A stretch of DNA of 64,000 bases. It comes from Lysinibacillus xylanilyticus (GTDB taxonomy: Bacteria; Bacillota; Bacilli; Bacillales_A; Planococcaceae). The notes beneath the pieces are model-generated. The model worked only from the letters and a program-made list of their open reading frames with translations. It made no database searches and was not told where the DNA came from. Below, piece by piece: positions 8,591-17,219 of this stretch. The position numbers were made by a program, and so were the translations under genes. Location: assembly GCF_001183605.1 (NCBI RefSeq), contig NZ_LFXJ01000005.1, positions 1,292,745 through 1,356,744 of the forward strand, given 5' to 3'. Numbering within the stretch: position 1 is the first letter of the stretch; every line of letters begins with the position of its first letter.

Positions 8591-8930
8591 AGCTTCCCTC
8601 CTAACAAAATGTTTTTAATTAGTAATTCTATATTTTATATCGTTAAACCTTTTGAGGAAGATTTTTATGTATGAGAACATGAGGCTTTTGTAGATTACTA
8701 ATTGGCTTAATTCAGTGTTTCTTGTTGAGCTAACATGCCCCGTTAGCTCATTAAAAAAAGGAGCTGTCAAAACAGCAGAATGATCTTCAAGTAACCTCCC
8801 CCTATGACCATTTTCTAATCATAAATATTTCTAATTATAACTATCACTAATCTTTATTTCACTTAATGATTGAACTAATATAAAGTAAAGCAAAAGAGAA
8901 ATACTGTGAAATACAAGGAGATGTAGTAGT
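8591..8930. other. Divergent intergenic region with one hairpin
   Basis: This 340-bp gap holds promoters for the divergent SDR and YitT-like genes, plus the hairpin GAGCTAAC/GTTAGCTC at 8727-8749 with loop ATGCCCC. The loop side CCCCGTTAGCTC resembles the CTCCGTTAG repeats at 9729 and 13003. No coding sequence is seen. Confidence 0.5.
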
Positions 8931-9554
8931 TTGTCGCAACATTTATTTAAAATAATCATTCTTGCATTTGCTTCTGCCATTCAAGGAGCAGCTATGTCTA
9001 TTTTCTTATTCCCTCATTACATTCCATCCGGTGGTGCTGCCGGAATAGGTGTGTTATTAAATTACACGTGGGATGTGCCATATGCAACGAGCATTTGGAT
9101 ATTAAATGCAGTGATGGTGATCGCAGCCTTCAAGTGGCTCGGAACAAGCAACGCAGTGTGGACGATGTTTTGTGTCGGCTCAGCTGCCTTCACTATCCAT
9201 TTAATTTCTCCACACATTCATCATCCTATTGGAAATGTATGGATTGATTTAGTAATTGGAGCCTTTTTATTCGGTTTGAGTGTGGGAATTTTATTTAAAA
9301 TGGGGGCTTCTTCAGGAGGAATGGATATTTTAGCTCTTATTATATCATCTTTTATAAAGCGACCTCCCGGAAGCATATTATTTTGGATTAATAGTTTGAT
9401 ATTACTTGTTGCCGGTGTCGTGATCGATTGGAAAGTGATCATGTATGCCCTGATTTGCCAATGGTTTGGAACAAGGCTGATTGATATCATTGGAAAGGGA
9501 AACTTTTCTATACCTGTACTAAAGAAATATTCTGGTGCAAAAACTTTGAGATAA
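8931..9554 (+). CDS. YitT-family membrane protein without C-terminal domain
   Basis: A 207-residue integral membrane protein. It matches the membrane half of YitT/YczE-type proteins: FLFPHYIPSGGAAGIGVLL, then LGTSNAVWTMF and FKMGASSGGMDILALII. Five or six membrane segments are visible. YitT proteins usually carry a cytoplasmic DUF2179 domain after the membrane part; here the protein stops after VLKKYSGAKTLR, so it is the short form. The start is TTG at 8931 with AAGGAG ten bases upstream. Function is unknown. Confidence 0.8.
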   Translation: MSQHLFKIIILAFASAIQGAAMSIFLFPHYIPSGGAAGIGVLLNYTWDVPYATSIWILNAVMVIAAFKWLGTSNAVWTMFCVGSAAFTIHLISPHIHHPIGNVWIDLVIGAFLFGLSVGILFKMGASSGGMDILALIISSFIKRPPGSILFWINSLILLVAGVVIDWKVIMYALICQWFGTRLIDIIGKGNFSIPVLKKYSGAKTLR

Positions 9555-9660
9555 TTGGCAAGTAATCTCTAAATCTTGGTCATACTTATACTATTATCAA
9601 AACAGATACCCTGTTAATGGTGTAGCCCTGAAATAAAGTTTGATAAAAGAGCAAATAGAA

Positions 9661-9702
9661 AAGCGTGTTTTGAAAAAAAATTGATCAAAACACGCTTTTT
9701 TT
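9661..9702 (+). terminator. Terminator after the YitT-like gene
   Basis: Stem AAGCGTGTTTTGA / TCAAAACACGCTT followed by TTTTT, about 107 bases past the stop. Confidence 0.9.
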
Positions 9703-9728
9703 ACTCAACTGAAACTGACTGTCTATTA

Positions 9729-9750
9729 CACTAAACTGCTCCGTTAGCAG
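9729..9750. repeat. Short 'ACTAAACTGCTCCGTTAG' repeat
   Basis: The sequence CACTAAACTGCTCCGTTAGC shares 18 bases with the loop side of the hairpin at 13003-13035. Confidence 0.5.
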
Positions 9751-9807
9751 CATAAAAAAGCTGACTTAACGACAGCCATTAATCTTAGTATTACATAATC
9801 CATTATT

Positions 9808-10335
9808 TTATGATTTATTTTGTATATCTTCATACCATTCCAGTGCTTTTAGTTCTTTATCTTTAACAAAATAATCTTTACCTTTTATGTACGATTCAAT
9901 GTCATTAGGAAATTATTGTGCTAATTTTTCTTTTAATTCTCCATAATTCTTCAGTTCATCTGGGTGCGATTTTAAATAATCTCGAAAAGCCAGGTGCCTT
10001 CTTATTTCATAACTTCCAATCTGATAGATATGAACGTGATGAGAGCGATTGTCCCCGCCTTTTCGAAAGTATCTACGATTAACTATCCCGTATTCACCTT
10101 TCGGCACATAACCAATTTCTTGCATTTCTAAATTATATTTATCAACCTTGTTAATATCTTTAACAACAGGCATTATGTCGATTATTGGTTTAGCTTTTAA
10201 CCCTGGCACAGAGGTACTACCTATGTGGTAAATTTCTATGATTTCATTGCCGAAAATAAGATTCAGCTTTTCAGCCTCTTCCGTAAACATTTGAATCCAA
10301 TTCTCATTGAACGAACTTACTTCTACTTTTCGCAA
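9808..10335 (-). pseudogene. GrpB-family protein gene with in-frame stop
   Basis: A GrpB/UPF0157 nucleotidyltransferase-like gene. The first 140 codons hold the family motifs IYHIGSTSVPGLKAKPIIDI and HHVHIYQIGS. Reading hits TAA at 9913-9915 after KEKLAQ, but the same frame continues without a shift: FPNDIESYIKGKDYFVKDKE, then LKALEWYEDIQNKS, to a stop at 9808. That continuation is the normal GrpB C-terminus, so this is a one-base nonsense mutation. Either the last 34 codons are lost or a sequencing error is present. A TAA derived from CAA is likely. Confidence 0.85.
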
Positions 10336-10675
10336 ATTTCCCCCTCCAAATCATTTTTTCAAATTTTATCACAATTGAATTAATAAATCCCGCACTGCCG
10401 AGGGGAGTATTTTAGCCAACATCGTGTTTCTTAACGATGCAAAACGCTCTTGAATGACCTATCAATAAACTGTTGAAATGTCTTCTAATTCATACTAGAA
10501 TGACGTATATAGATAAAATCTATATTTAACAGTTAAATACAGTCATTTCACGATATGCTGCATCGTATGTACGAGATACGATAAAGCGATTTACAAAGAG
10601 TTGGCGCTCAGTTATGAAGTAAGTAAAATTACATTTATACATTTCCATACATTCTAAGTTGACATAACAACTGAA

Positions 10676-10720
10676 AAAGGCAGTAATGACTAAGGATAAA
10701 CCCCTGTCATTACTGCCTTT
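10676..10720 (+). terminator. Orphan terminator-like hairpin
   Basis: Stem AAAGGCAGTAATGAC / GTCATTACTGCCTTT, perfect over 15 bp with a 15-base loop. It could act on either strand. No intact gene ends nearby. Confidence 0.75.
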
Positions 10721-10802
10721 TACATCATATAAAAATTATATTATATTTTCTTTTTGAGTTTGTCCTTTTTTCTTCCGTTAACAATGAATCGATCAATCTT
10801 AT

Positions 10803-10846
10803 AAAAAATCCGTATGAATATACAAATTCATATGGATTTTTTTAGT
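10803..10846 (-). terminator. Terminator of the small secreted peptide gene
   Basis: Stem AAATCCGTATGAAT / ATTCATATGGATTT with flanking A and T runs on both sides (bidirectional). It lies about 40 bases beyond the stop of the peptide gene at 10883-11041. Confidence 0.8.
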
Positions 10847-10882
10847 TGACATATCATCTACTCTCTCTAGATCGAAGTTACA

Positions 10883-11041
10883 TCACATCTCTTTTTTGCA
10901 TGGTGTGGTACAAACTGGTTTAGTATTAACAGTTATTACCCCATCTGATGCTGCTTCTGCTGATGATGATGCTGCACCAGCTACTGAGGTAAATCCTACC
11001 GCTAATAAAGCTGTAAAAATAAGTGCTTTCACTTTTTTCAA
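10883..11041 (-). CDS. Small secreted peptide with a CTTPC motif
   Basis: A 52-codon gene. TTG at 11041 is preceded by AGGGGGTGAG at good spacing. The product begins LKKVKALIFTALLAVGFTSV with basic n-region and hydrophobic core. A likely signal-peptidase site lies in SVAGAASSSAEA (Ala-X-Ala). The mature part would be short, ending GVITVNTKPVCTTPCKKEM, with two cysteines four apart that could form a disulphide. A terminator follows. No family is recognised; a signalling peptide, a coat/matrix peptide and a bacteriocin-like peptide are all possible. Confidence 0.7.
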   Translation of the reverse strand: MKKVKALIFTALLAVGFTSVAGAASSSAEAASDGVITVNTKPVCTTPCKKEM

Positions 11042-11373
11042 TATACTCACCCCCTCTTTTTACTGTATTATAACTTATTTGGAATATTACGACAATACAG
11101 AAGTAATTAAACTTACACTTTATGTATTTAATAAAAGTTCAACCAAAACAATAGTATAAAGCAGGACGAACAATATTATCATGGCACTATGAAAAAATTT
11201 TCTGATATATTAAAAAATAAGAGATACAGCTATCCAACAATAAAGGGATACAGCCAATATTTCGGCATAGAAAAAATTTGCGAAATATTGTAATACCACG
11301 TTTTATAAGCACTTTGAGGCGCATTGAAATACAAAAAGAGGGAGGGTAACCCATCTCGATTACACTCACGGCT
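11042..11373. other. Intergenic stretch
   Basis: It holds the ribosome site of the small peptide gene at its left edge and presumably its promoter. The remainder shows no gene I can support. Confidence 0.4.
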
Positions 11374-11664
11374 CTAACAGGGAATATGTGTTAAACTAAA
11401 ACGAAAGGTAATGTTACACAAAAGGTCCATTTTAAACTCAGGAATTTGTCCTTCCAATTTTCCATTATCCAACTGCAACGGCGTACAAATTGGTTCTGGC
11501 GCGACACCATTGACACGTACATCCTTAGAAACAAAGTACGAGGACAGAGATACCATAAAGTTACTTATCGCACCTTTTGTGGCGGCATAATCCATTAAAG
11601 ATAAGGACAGATCGAAAGATTGAACCGATGTGGTGGTAATAATCGCACTTCCTGGTTCAAGATG
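11374..11664 (-). pseudogene. SDR dehydrogenase fragment
   Basis: Remnant of a short-chain dehydrogenase. The open frame reads HLEPGSAIITTTSVQSFD, then MDYAATKGAISNFMVSLSSY with the catalytic YxxxK, and VRVNGVAPEPICTP. The cofactor-binding half (TGxxxGIG) is missing, and after about residue 55 past the Tyr the sequence no longer matches an SDR C-terminus. The pattern resembles the YhdF/YhxD subgroup. It is therefore a fragment lacking both ends. Confidence 0.8.
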
Positions 11665-11840
11665 TCATTTACTTTTTCCTTACAAAAGAAAAAACACCCT
11701 ATGTAAGCGAGCAGACTAGTCCAATTTTGAAATGGATAGTTTGAACACATACATACAGTGTTTTAATTACCTCTATATAGTTGGTTGAGGTTATGAAAGA
11801 TATTTAATGACGTTTTTTATGTTTAGACAACTTTTCATGC

Positions 11841-12782
11841 TTATGCTTGTAACGCCTCAATTGTTTGAGCTACTTGCTCTTCTGTTAAATTGTGACGCAC
11901 GATATAGCGGTTGCTCGCATGCTTTGTACATTCGATTGTACAGCCACCTAAATGCTTTGCTTCATTTTCTTCAGATGCGATGATTTGCTTGTTACATTCA
12001 GGGTTTGCACAGTTAATGTAACGTTCACAAGGTTCAGCGTCATAGTGATCACGACCGATAATCACATGCTCTACTTGATTGACTGGCACCGTTAAACGCT
12101 CATCAAATACGTACATTTGACCGTCCCATAATTGGCCTTTCGCAACAGGGTCTTTTCCGTATGTTGCAACACCGCCATGTAATTGACCAACATCGCCAAA
12201 GCCTTCACGTTTCATCCAGCCCGAAAACTTCTCACAACGAATCCCACCTGTGCAATATGTTAAAACATTTTTCCCTTCGAATAGCTCGCGGTTTGCACGT
12301 ACCCATTCCGGTGTATCACGGAAGTTTAGTACATCTGGTCGAATCGCACCACGAAAATGGCCGACATCGTATTCATACGTGTTACGCACATCTAATACTA
12401 CTGTATTTTCATCTTGCATTTCAGCAAGGAATTGTTCTGGTGACAGGTAGCGACCTGTTAAGTCATGTGGGTTTACGTCTTCTTCTAAGCCTAAGTTTAC
12501 TAACTCACGACGTGGGCGTACGTGCATTTTTTTGAATGCATGGCCATCTACCGCATCAATTTTGAAGACAATGCCTTCAAATAATGAGTCTGCTTGCATG
12601 TTTGCCATGTATTGCTCTGTTTGCTCAATCGTACCTGAAACAGTACCGTTAATGCCCTCATTGGCTACTAAAATACGACCTTTTAAACCGATTTCTTTAC
12701 ACATAGCTAAGTGCGTCGCCGAAAACTCAGCTGGATCTTCAATCTTCGTGTAATGGTAATATAATAAAACTTGATAATTCAT
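11841..12782 (-). CDS. trhO: tRNA uridine(34) hydroxylase TrhO (YceA rhodanese)
   Basis: Rhodanese-domain enzyme that hydroxylates uridine-34 of certain tRNAs to 5-hydroxyuridine. The N-terminal acylphosphatase-like part has [16 protein letters not shown]. The rhodanese domain has [15 protein letters not shown] and the catalytic-loop Cys in [10 protein letters not shown]. The C-terminal cysteine cluster ([24 protein letters not shown]) is the usual extension. Length is 313 residues, normal. AGGTGG precedes the ATG. It is a single gene. Confidence 0.95.
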   Translation of the reverse strand: MNYQVLLYYHYTKIEDPAEFSATHLAMCKEIGLKGRILVANEGINGTVSGTIEQTEQYMANMQADSLFEGIVFKIDAVDGHAFKKMHVRPRRELVNLGLEEDVNPHDLTGRYLSPEQFLAEMQDENTVVLDVRNTYEYDVGHFRGAIRPDVLNFRDTPEWVRANRELFEGKNVLTYCTGGIRCEKFSGWMKREGFGDVGQLHGGVATYGKDPVAKGQLWDGQMYVFDERLTVPVNQVEHVIIGRDHYDAEPCERYINCANPECNKQIIASEENEAKHLGGCTIECTKHASNRYIVRHNLTEEQVAQTIEALQA

Positions 12783-13107
12783 TGTTTTCCACCTATCATT
12801 TCAATATTTGCAGGATATTCCTGATAGTGTCTTTTACGACTTATTAACCATAAAGGATAATCATTTAAAATGCTATCGGTAATTAGACTGAAATGGTTAT
12901 AAATATTGTTTTTAAAGAATTTGTGAAGTGATTAGCGGACCTTTTTTATAAAGAAGTGTATTCCACATCCTGGCCCGATTGTGGAACATAAGTTAGATAT
13001 CACTATTCAACTAAACTGCTCCGTTAGTTGAATAGCAACAATCTTTTCGAAAACACCCTAATAGTTTAAAGGGACTTTAGCCTTTCTAGCTCTAATTTAA
13101 TCTAACC
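12783..13107. other. Intergenic region with two hairpins
   Basis: It contains TTCCACA/TGTGGAA (12961-12987) and the longer stem CTATTCAACTAA/TTAGTTGAATAG (13003-13035). The latter belongs to the short repeat family. No coding sequence is seen. Confidence 0.5.
13003..13035. repeat. Hairpin form of the 'CTGCTCCGTTAG' repeat
   Basis: Perfect 12-bp arms CTATTCAACTAA and TTAGTTGAATAG enclose ACTGCTCCG. The central ACTAAACTGCTCCGTTAG recurs at 9729-9750 and, with changes, at 7734-7754. Confidence 0.65.
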
Positions 13108-13986
13108 TTATGAATGTGATGTTAATGGAAATAAAGGTCGTTCTGTTCCGAAGTTTATCATCGGTCGAATAAACAACACATCGTCCTCAACGTCTATTAC
13201 TTCAGATTCAGCATCTTTACAATCAGGGATAAAGTGAAAAATAATTCTTTTTATTTCTGAGGATGTAATGTAACTTAAAACCTCCTCTATATCAATTTTC
13301 TTACGACTAACAAAGTCAAAAAGATGTAATTCTCCATCCTCTTTTTCGAATAATACAATAACGTCTTCTTCTTCGATAAAATAAATTGAATTAGGAAATA
13401 CAATAAGAAAATAGAACATAAGTAAACTTTCATTTTCTTTCACATCTAAAATTGACGACGCCGGAATCCTCTCCTTTGCGTACAATTTCAATAAAGATAA
13501 ATTCTGGATATCTTCAATATCTAATTTACGGATCGCTGTATTTGATTTTTTCTTTAAATTATCCACATTTAAAAAATATCTACTTTCTTGTACTTTCGAA
13601 AACCCAAACTTCGGATAAAAGTCAAGGACTGTTTCATTCGCAAATAAATAGATGATTTCATATTGGTCCTGATATATATCAATGATATGATCCATTAATT
13701 TTCGTGCTAAGTCTTTATTTCGATAATTTGGATGTGTCATTACTGTACCAATTTGTATCGCTTTATACTCTTTACCGTTTACTAATACAGCCATTTTACT
13801 TATTGATGCATTGGCAATAATTTTATCTCCATCTATATATGAATAACATATATATTGATCGTTCCAGCATCCTTTTTCATACCATTTGCTAAAATCTAAA
13901 TTAAAAACTAACTTTGCTAATTCATTGAAGCTTTCTCTATATTTTAGATTGTCCTTGTAATCATATACGAATTGATAATTTGTCAT
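13108..13986 (-). CDS. Two-part GNAT family acetyltransferase
   Basis: A 292-residue protein with a GNAT domain in the first half. IQIGTVMTHPNYRNKDLARK is the acetyl-CoA binding core, and ETVLDFYPKFGFSKVQES the following strand-helix. The second half (about residues 160-292) is a further domain, as in Eis-like or tandem GNAT proteins, but I see no second acetyl-CoA motif. The start at 13986 is the first ATG after GAGGCGTCAT-type sequence. It is a single gene; the substrate is unknown. Confidence 0.82.
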   Translation of the reverse strand: MTNYQFVYDYKDNLKYRESFNELAKLVFNLDFSKWYEKGCWNDQYICYSYIDGDKIIANASISKMAVLVNGKEYKAIQIGTVMTHPNYRNKDLARKLMDHIIDIYQDQYEIIYLFANETVLDFYPKFGFSKVQESRYFLNVDNLKKKSNTAIRKLDIEDIQNLSLLKLYAKERIPASSILDVKENESLLMFYFLIVFPNSIYFIEEEDVIVLFEKEDGELHLFDFVSRKKIDIEEVLSYITSSEIKRIIFHFIPDCKDAESEVIDVEDDVLFIRPMINFGTERPLFPLTSHS

Positions 13987-14064
13987 AATGACGCCTCATT
14001 TCTATATTTGGTTACTTCAAACAAGATTATTTAAAACATTGCTCCCTAACCTGCTTAAAAACAT

Positions 14065-14100
14065 AAAAAAGACTATAAGAAGAAATTCTTCTCATAGTCA
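14065..14100 (-). terminator. Terminator-like hairpin
   Basis: Arms GACTATAAGAAGAA and TTCTTCTCATAGTC, with a run of six T on the minus strand. The nearest upstream minus-strand gene is the small ORF at 14581-14751. Confidence 0.75.
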
Positions 14101-14168
14101 AATTTAAATTCAATATAAATCATTACGCCTCTCCGTAATTTTTGTTTGCACACAGATTAACATTGAAG

Positions 14169-14208
14169 CAGATACACATTGTTGCTACTGCCTTGGCTTC
14201 TGCACATA
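14169..14208 (-). repeat. Dispersed ~37-bp repeat, single diverged copy
   Basis: The minus strand reads TGTGCAGAAGCCAAGGCAGT then AGCAACAATGTGTATCTG. This aligns with the 54261-54575 unit (TGTGCGAAAGC, AAAGCGACAGC, TACAAATGTTTTATCTG) with a few changes. Confidence 0.5.
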
Positions 14209-14580
14209 TAAACTATGCGACCGGATTTTGCCTTTGACACCAGCTAGAGACTTATTGACAATATTGAATATTTGATTTGAAAAGATATGATGACTTCTAA
14301 TCGATAATGAGCAAATGGGCAAACTAAAAAGAACTAAGGAATAACCTTAATTAGCCATATTGCACTATAAAATTCTGTAGAATTTCCATTAGCAATTAAT
14401 AAGTTTCATCATAAACAATCAAACCCTCATTTCAACATTGTATTTATCACCACTATATATTTTTCTGGATACTTTTGTAAAGAGTATTTACTTATAGCTC
14501 TATAAATGTGGTTATTATGTATATGCCAATAGACCTTCAACAAGTCAAAGATCTATTAGCTGAATTGTTGGCATTTCTAT

Positions 14581-14751
14581 TTACTGTTTTGGTGTATTTG
14601 CGGTAAGTGGATTACTGTTTGCAACTAATTGTACTGGTGTCGTACCCTGCTGATCAGACTGTGTCATTTCTTGTGCATTGTTTACCCCAAAGCGTTTCAT
14701 TACACCAAAAATAGCCGCAGCACCTATAATTCCCAATGTTAAAAATCTCAC
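14581..14751 (-). CDS. Small single-segment membrane/secreted protein
   Basis: A 56-codon ORF. GTG at 14751 has AAGGAG ten bases upstream. The product starts VRFLTLGIIGAAAIFGVMKR, one hydrophobic segment with a basic flank, followed by a Gln/Thr-rich polar tail (QSDQQGTTPVQL) with no cysteine. A membrane anchor or uncleaved signal is likely. No family is recognised; the strong ribosome site is the main support. Confidence 0.6.
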   Translation of the reverse strand: MRFLTLGIIGAAAIFGVMKRFGVNNAQEMTQSDQQGTTPVQLVANSNPLTANTPKQ

Positions 14752-14880
14752 TGATAAAATTCTCCTTTCTCATACTGAATATTCTAAAACAGCTTTAGTA
14801 TTGGAATTCCTATGCGGTTTATACTGTGTTAAATATACGAGTTTTTCATTTAATTTACATATAAATGGTATGAATTTCGA

Positions 14881-15033
14881 ATGGAGGTAGAACATGAATA
14901 TATTTTTGCAACAGTAGAAGATATCCCACAAATAGAAAAATTATTTGTATTAGCAGAAAATATTTTCGCTATTAACTTGTATGACAAACATGGATTAAAT
15001 GAAACGAGCCGTACTGTGCGCTTAGAACTTTAA
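14881..15033 (+). pseudogene. GNAT acetyltransferase remnant with internal deletion
   Basis: A 50-codon frame joins a GNAT N-terminus (IFATVEDIPQIEKLFVLAE) directly to a GNAT C-terminus (FAINLYDKHGLNETSRTVRL, then EL). The whole acetyl-CoA core between them is missing. A ribosome site GGAGG lies inside the first codons, suggesting the true start was at ATG 14894, now out of frame by one base. It is decayed beyond function. Confidence 0.7.
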
Positions 15034-15046
15034 AAATATGTATTAG

Positions 15047-15076
15047 AGCCTGCATTGAAAAAAAGCAGGCTTTTAA
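15047..15076 (+). terminator. Terminator of the decayed GNAT gene
   Basis: Stem AGCCTGC / GCAGGCT followed by TTT; it lies 14 bases past the relic's stop. Confidence 0.75.
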
Positions 15077-15107
15077 ATTAGGTCAAATGTAAAACCACTA
15101 AACTCAA

Positions 15108-15455
15108 TTAAATAAAATCTTTCCACATAAAATCAATACTTAAAATACCAATTGGAAGCTCGTTAGCTATATAGTTTTTTCCAACGGCCACTTTTGGTTT
15201 TCGGAAACATACAAGATTATTATAATAACCAAAAGCTCGGCAAATAGACGGACGTACCGAATGAATACCACATTGGTCATTTATTTCGTCATAAAAGATA
15301 CAGGTTCCATAAAGACGTTGTTGATTTTGTAAATCTAAGCTCATCTTTTTAGGCATCGCTTTGATTTTCTTTTTTATTTTCTTTAACTCTTGTTCTGTAA
15401 TTGGAACAGGCCCACAACACATCCCTCTACAGCCTTTACAGGGTAATTTTTCCAT
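15108..15455 (-). CDS. YkgJ-like zinc/iron-cluster binding protein
   Basis: A 115-residue cysteine-rich protein. The pattern LPCKGCRGMCCGPVPIT, then GTCIFYDE, QCGIHSVRPSICRAFG matches the YkgJ/UPF0153 family, whose eight or so cysteines hold a metal cluster. The start at 15455 (MEKLPCKGC) has AGGAGAT upstream. It is a single gene; function is unknown. Confidence 0.85.
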   Translation of the reverse strand: MEKLPCKGCRGMCCGPVPITEQELKKIKKKIKAMPKKMSLDLQNQQRLYGTCIFYDEINDQCGIHSVRPSICRAFGYYNNLVCFRKPKVAVGKNYIANELPIGILSIDFMWKDFI

Positions 15456-15537
15456 AAAACAATCATCTCCTAGAAAAAGCAAGTGTTATAATTCGTTTTT
15501 TGATTGGATTCTCTAGTTAATTAACCTAAATAAAGCA

Positions 15538-15576
15538 AAAAAATAGGATTCCCCTGGCCAGGAGAATCCTATTTTA
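15538..15576 (-). terminator. Terminator-like hairpin
   Basis: Arms ATAGGATTC / GAATCCTAT around a GC-rich loop, with seven T on the minus strand. It would end the relic at 15671-15815 or the metallo-hydrolase gene. Confidence 0.8.
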
Positions 15577-15670
15577 CACTTAAAATCAATAATTGTAAAT
15601 TATAGCACAAATTAATTATTTTGTCAATTTTACACACTAAGAAATTTCTATTTTTTAACATCATATTTAT

Positions 15671-15815
15671 TTAAAAAACCAATGATAACTTTATTAATTT
15701 TTTAAATTGTGTTTTTCCGATGGATGTATCCACAAAAGCTCTTTCAACTTCAAAATTATAAGAATTTAAATACTGCTTAGATGATTCAAAATTTCCAATC
15801 TACCTTTTTCACCAT
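15671..15815 (-). pseudogene. Small frameshifted ORF of unknown function
   Basis: ATG at 15815 follows GGAGGG and reads MVKKVDWKF, then stop. One extra T gives the shift; dropping it continues ESSKQYLNSYNFEVERAFVD, then TSIGKTQFKKLIKLSLVF, to a stop at 15671. The good ribosome site and the coherent second half suggest a small gene broken by a frameshift, or a sequencing error. No family is recognised. Confidence 0.5.
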
Positions 15816-15870
15816 TAGAACCCTCCTGCAATAATTTTACAGGATTTGACTAATGTTTATAACACTTTAT

Positions 15871-16629
15871 TTAAAATGTGTACTCCTCACCATCTTCCGG
15901 TACGAATACATGTGCAGCAATTCCTTTTTCATGTATAAAGCTTTTTAAATCTGCTCTTGATAATGCCCAATGGTTGACCGCTTCCATATGACTAACGATA
16001 ATTTTCGAGTTTGCAGCCGCTTTATGAACTTCATAAATATCATCTTTACCCATTATGAGAGAGCCACCCTCCAAAAATTGATTGTCTCCCCCATTAACGA
16101 CAATAATTTCTGGATGATTTTTTTTGAGCACTTCTTGTACTCCGTCATACCATACAGTATCTCCAGCAATATATAATTTTTTCTCGTTCGGATGGTTAAA
16201 GACAACTCCACATACTTGACCAATAAATTTTAAAACTTCTCCCCTGCCGTGTTGACCTTTTGTTTTGATTAATTGAATACCTTCAATTACAGTATCTTCT
16301 TGTAAAACTTCGACATTGAAAAAGCCAGCTTTTTTAACTTCATTGGCATCCTCTTCATTTTGCACAAACATTTTAAGATCTTTCGGTAGTATTTCTTTAG
16401 CGACTTCATCAAAATGATCTAAATGTAAATGAGTTACGATTACTGCATCGACATTAATGAGTTTGTCAATAGATGTTGGTAAATCAACTAATGGGTTATT
16501 TTGATCCTGTCTCACCGAATTTTGCACAGGAGGATATGCACCTTTATTTGCTAAAACTGGGTCAATTAAAAACCTTTTCCCTGCATATTCTATAACTAAA
16601 GTGGCATTGCGAATTTGTTGGATTTTCAT
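15871..16629 (-). CDS. UlaG-like metallo-beta-lactamase-fold hydrolase
   Basis: A 252-residue MBL-fold enzyme. The metal motif THLHLDHFD (HxHxDH) lies near residue 65; further ligands appear in GQHG (near 125), IAGDT (near 155) and VSHMEAVNHW near the end. The start MKIQQIRNATLVIEYAGKRF is typical of the L-ascorbate-6-phosphate lactonase/UlaG-like group. Length fits. It is transcribed away from the Lrp-type regulator, 117 bases apart, which may control it. The natural substrate is unknown. Confidence 0.88.
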   Translation of the reverse strand: MKIQQIRNATLVIEYAGKRFLIDPVLANKGAYPPVQNSVRQDQNNPLVDLPTSIDKLINVDAVIVTHLHLDHFDEVAKEILPKDLKMFVQNEEDANEVKKAGFFNVEVLQEDTVIEGIQLIKTKGQHGRGEVLKFIGQVCGVVFNHPNEKKLYIAGDTVWYDGVQEVLKKNHPEIIVVNGGDNQFLEGGSLIMGKDDIYEVHKAAANSKIIVSHMEAVNHWALSRADLKSFIHEKGIAAHVFVPEDGEEYTF

Positions 16630-16745
16630 ATTTATAACTCCTTTTCTTTAAATTACATTTAGTTTATACTATGTCCAAATAGTAATTACATAGATAAAAT
16701 CAAGTCTTTTATCAATTTGACTTGAATAATGAAAGGAGTTACAAC

Positions 16746-17156
16746 ATGTTAGATAGTACGGATCTGCGTATACTAGATGAGCTTTCTAAAAACAGTCGTA
16801 TTACGATGAAGGAGTTGGGTGAGAAGGTTCATTTGACTGGGCAAGCGGCGTCAGCGAGGGTGTCAAGACTTGAAGATAATGGGGTCATCGAGAGCTATAC
16901 TATTGATGTGAATCCTATAAAATTAGGTAGCAATGTCCATGCATTTATTAATATTTATACTAAAAGTCCGCACCATGAACCTTATCTGTCGTTTTTAAAA
17001 ACACAGCAGCAATTTATTGTTAATAATTTTAAAATCAGTGGAGATAGCTGCTATCTTCTTGAATGCAGGTTTCCGTCAAACGAAGTATTAGATCAATTTT
17101 TAGTTGATTTAAATAAGCATGCAAACTATAAATTGTCTATTGTCATTAGTAAATAA
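16746..17156 (+). CDS. Lrp/AsnC family transcriptional regulator
   Basis: A 136-residue Lrp-type regulator. The N-terminal helix-turn-helix reads LDSTDLRILDELSKNSRITM and ELGEKVHLTGQAASARVSRL; the C-terminal RAM effector-binding domain spans about residues 65-136. The start at 16746 has AAAGGAG at optimal distance; an earlier in-frame TTG overlaps that site. It is divergent to the UlaG-like gene, the usual place for a local regulator. The effector is unknown. Confidence 0.92.
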   Translation: MLDSTDLRILDELSKNSRITMKELGEKVHLTGQAASARVSRLEDNGVIESYTIDVNPIKLGSNVHAFINIYTKSPHHEPYLSFLKTQQQFIVNNFKISGDSCYLLECRFPSNEVLDQFLVDLNKHANYKLSIVISK

Positions 17157-17219
17157 TGAGATACCAGGCTCGCTCCGTAGTAAGCCTGGTATTAATTCAT
17201 ATTGTTGTAATAAAGTTTT

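Larger units (their letters stand above)
10336..10882. other. Non-coding stretch with two terminator-like hairpins
   Basis: No convincing ORF on either strand. Two strong hairpins (10676-10720 and 10803-10846) lie in it without an obvious intact upstream gene, which suggests a lost gene. The left part, 10380-10620, shows no recognisable structure. Confidence 0.5.
13987..14580. other. Long intergenic stretch with repeat copy and terminator
   Basis: It holds a terminator-like hairpin (14065-14100) and one copy of the 37-bp repeat family (14169-14208). The rest, about 14210-14580, shows no supported gene. Confidence 0.5.

Noticed and set aside
9913..9915. Stop-codon readthrough or selenocysteine in the grpB-like gene.
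   Set aside because: The codon is TAA and no recoding structure is visible; a nonsense mutation is simpler.
11187..11369. A 60-codon minus-strand frame beside the SDR fragment.
   Set aside because: No ribosome site and no protein-like composition or family resemblance.
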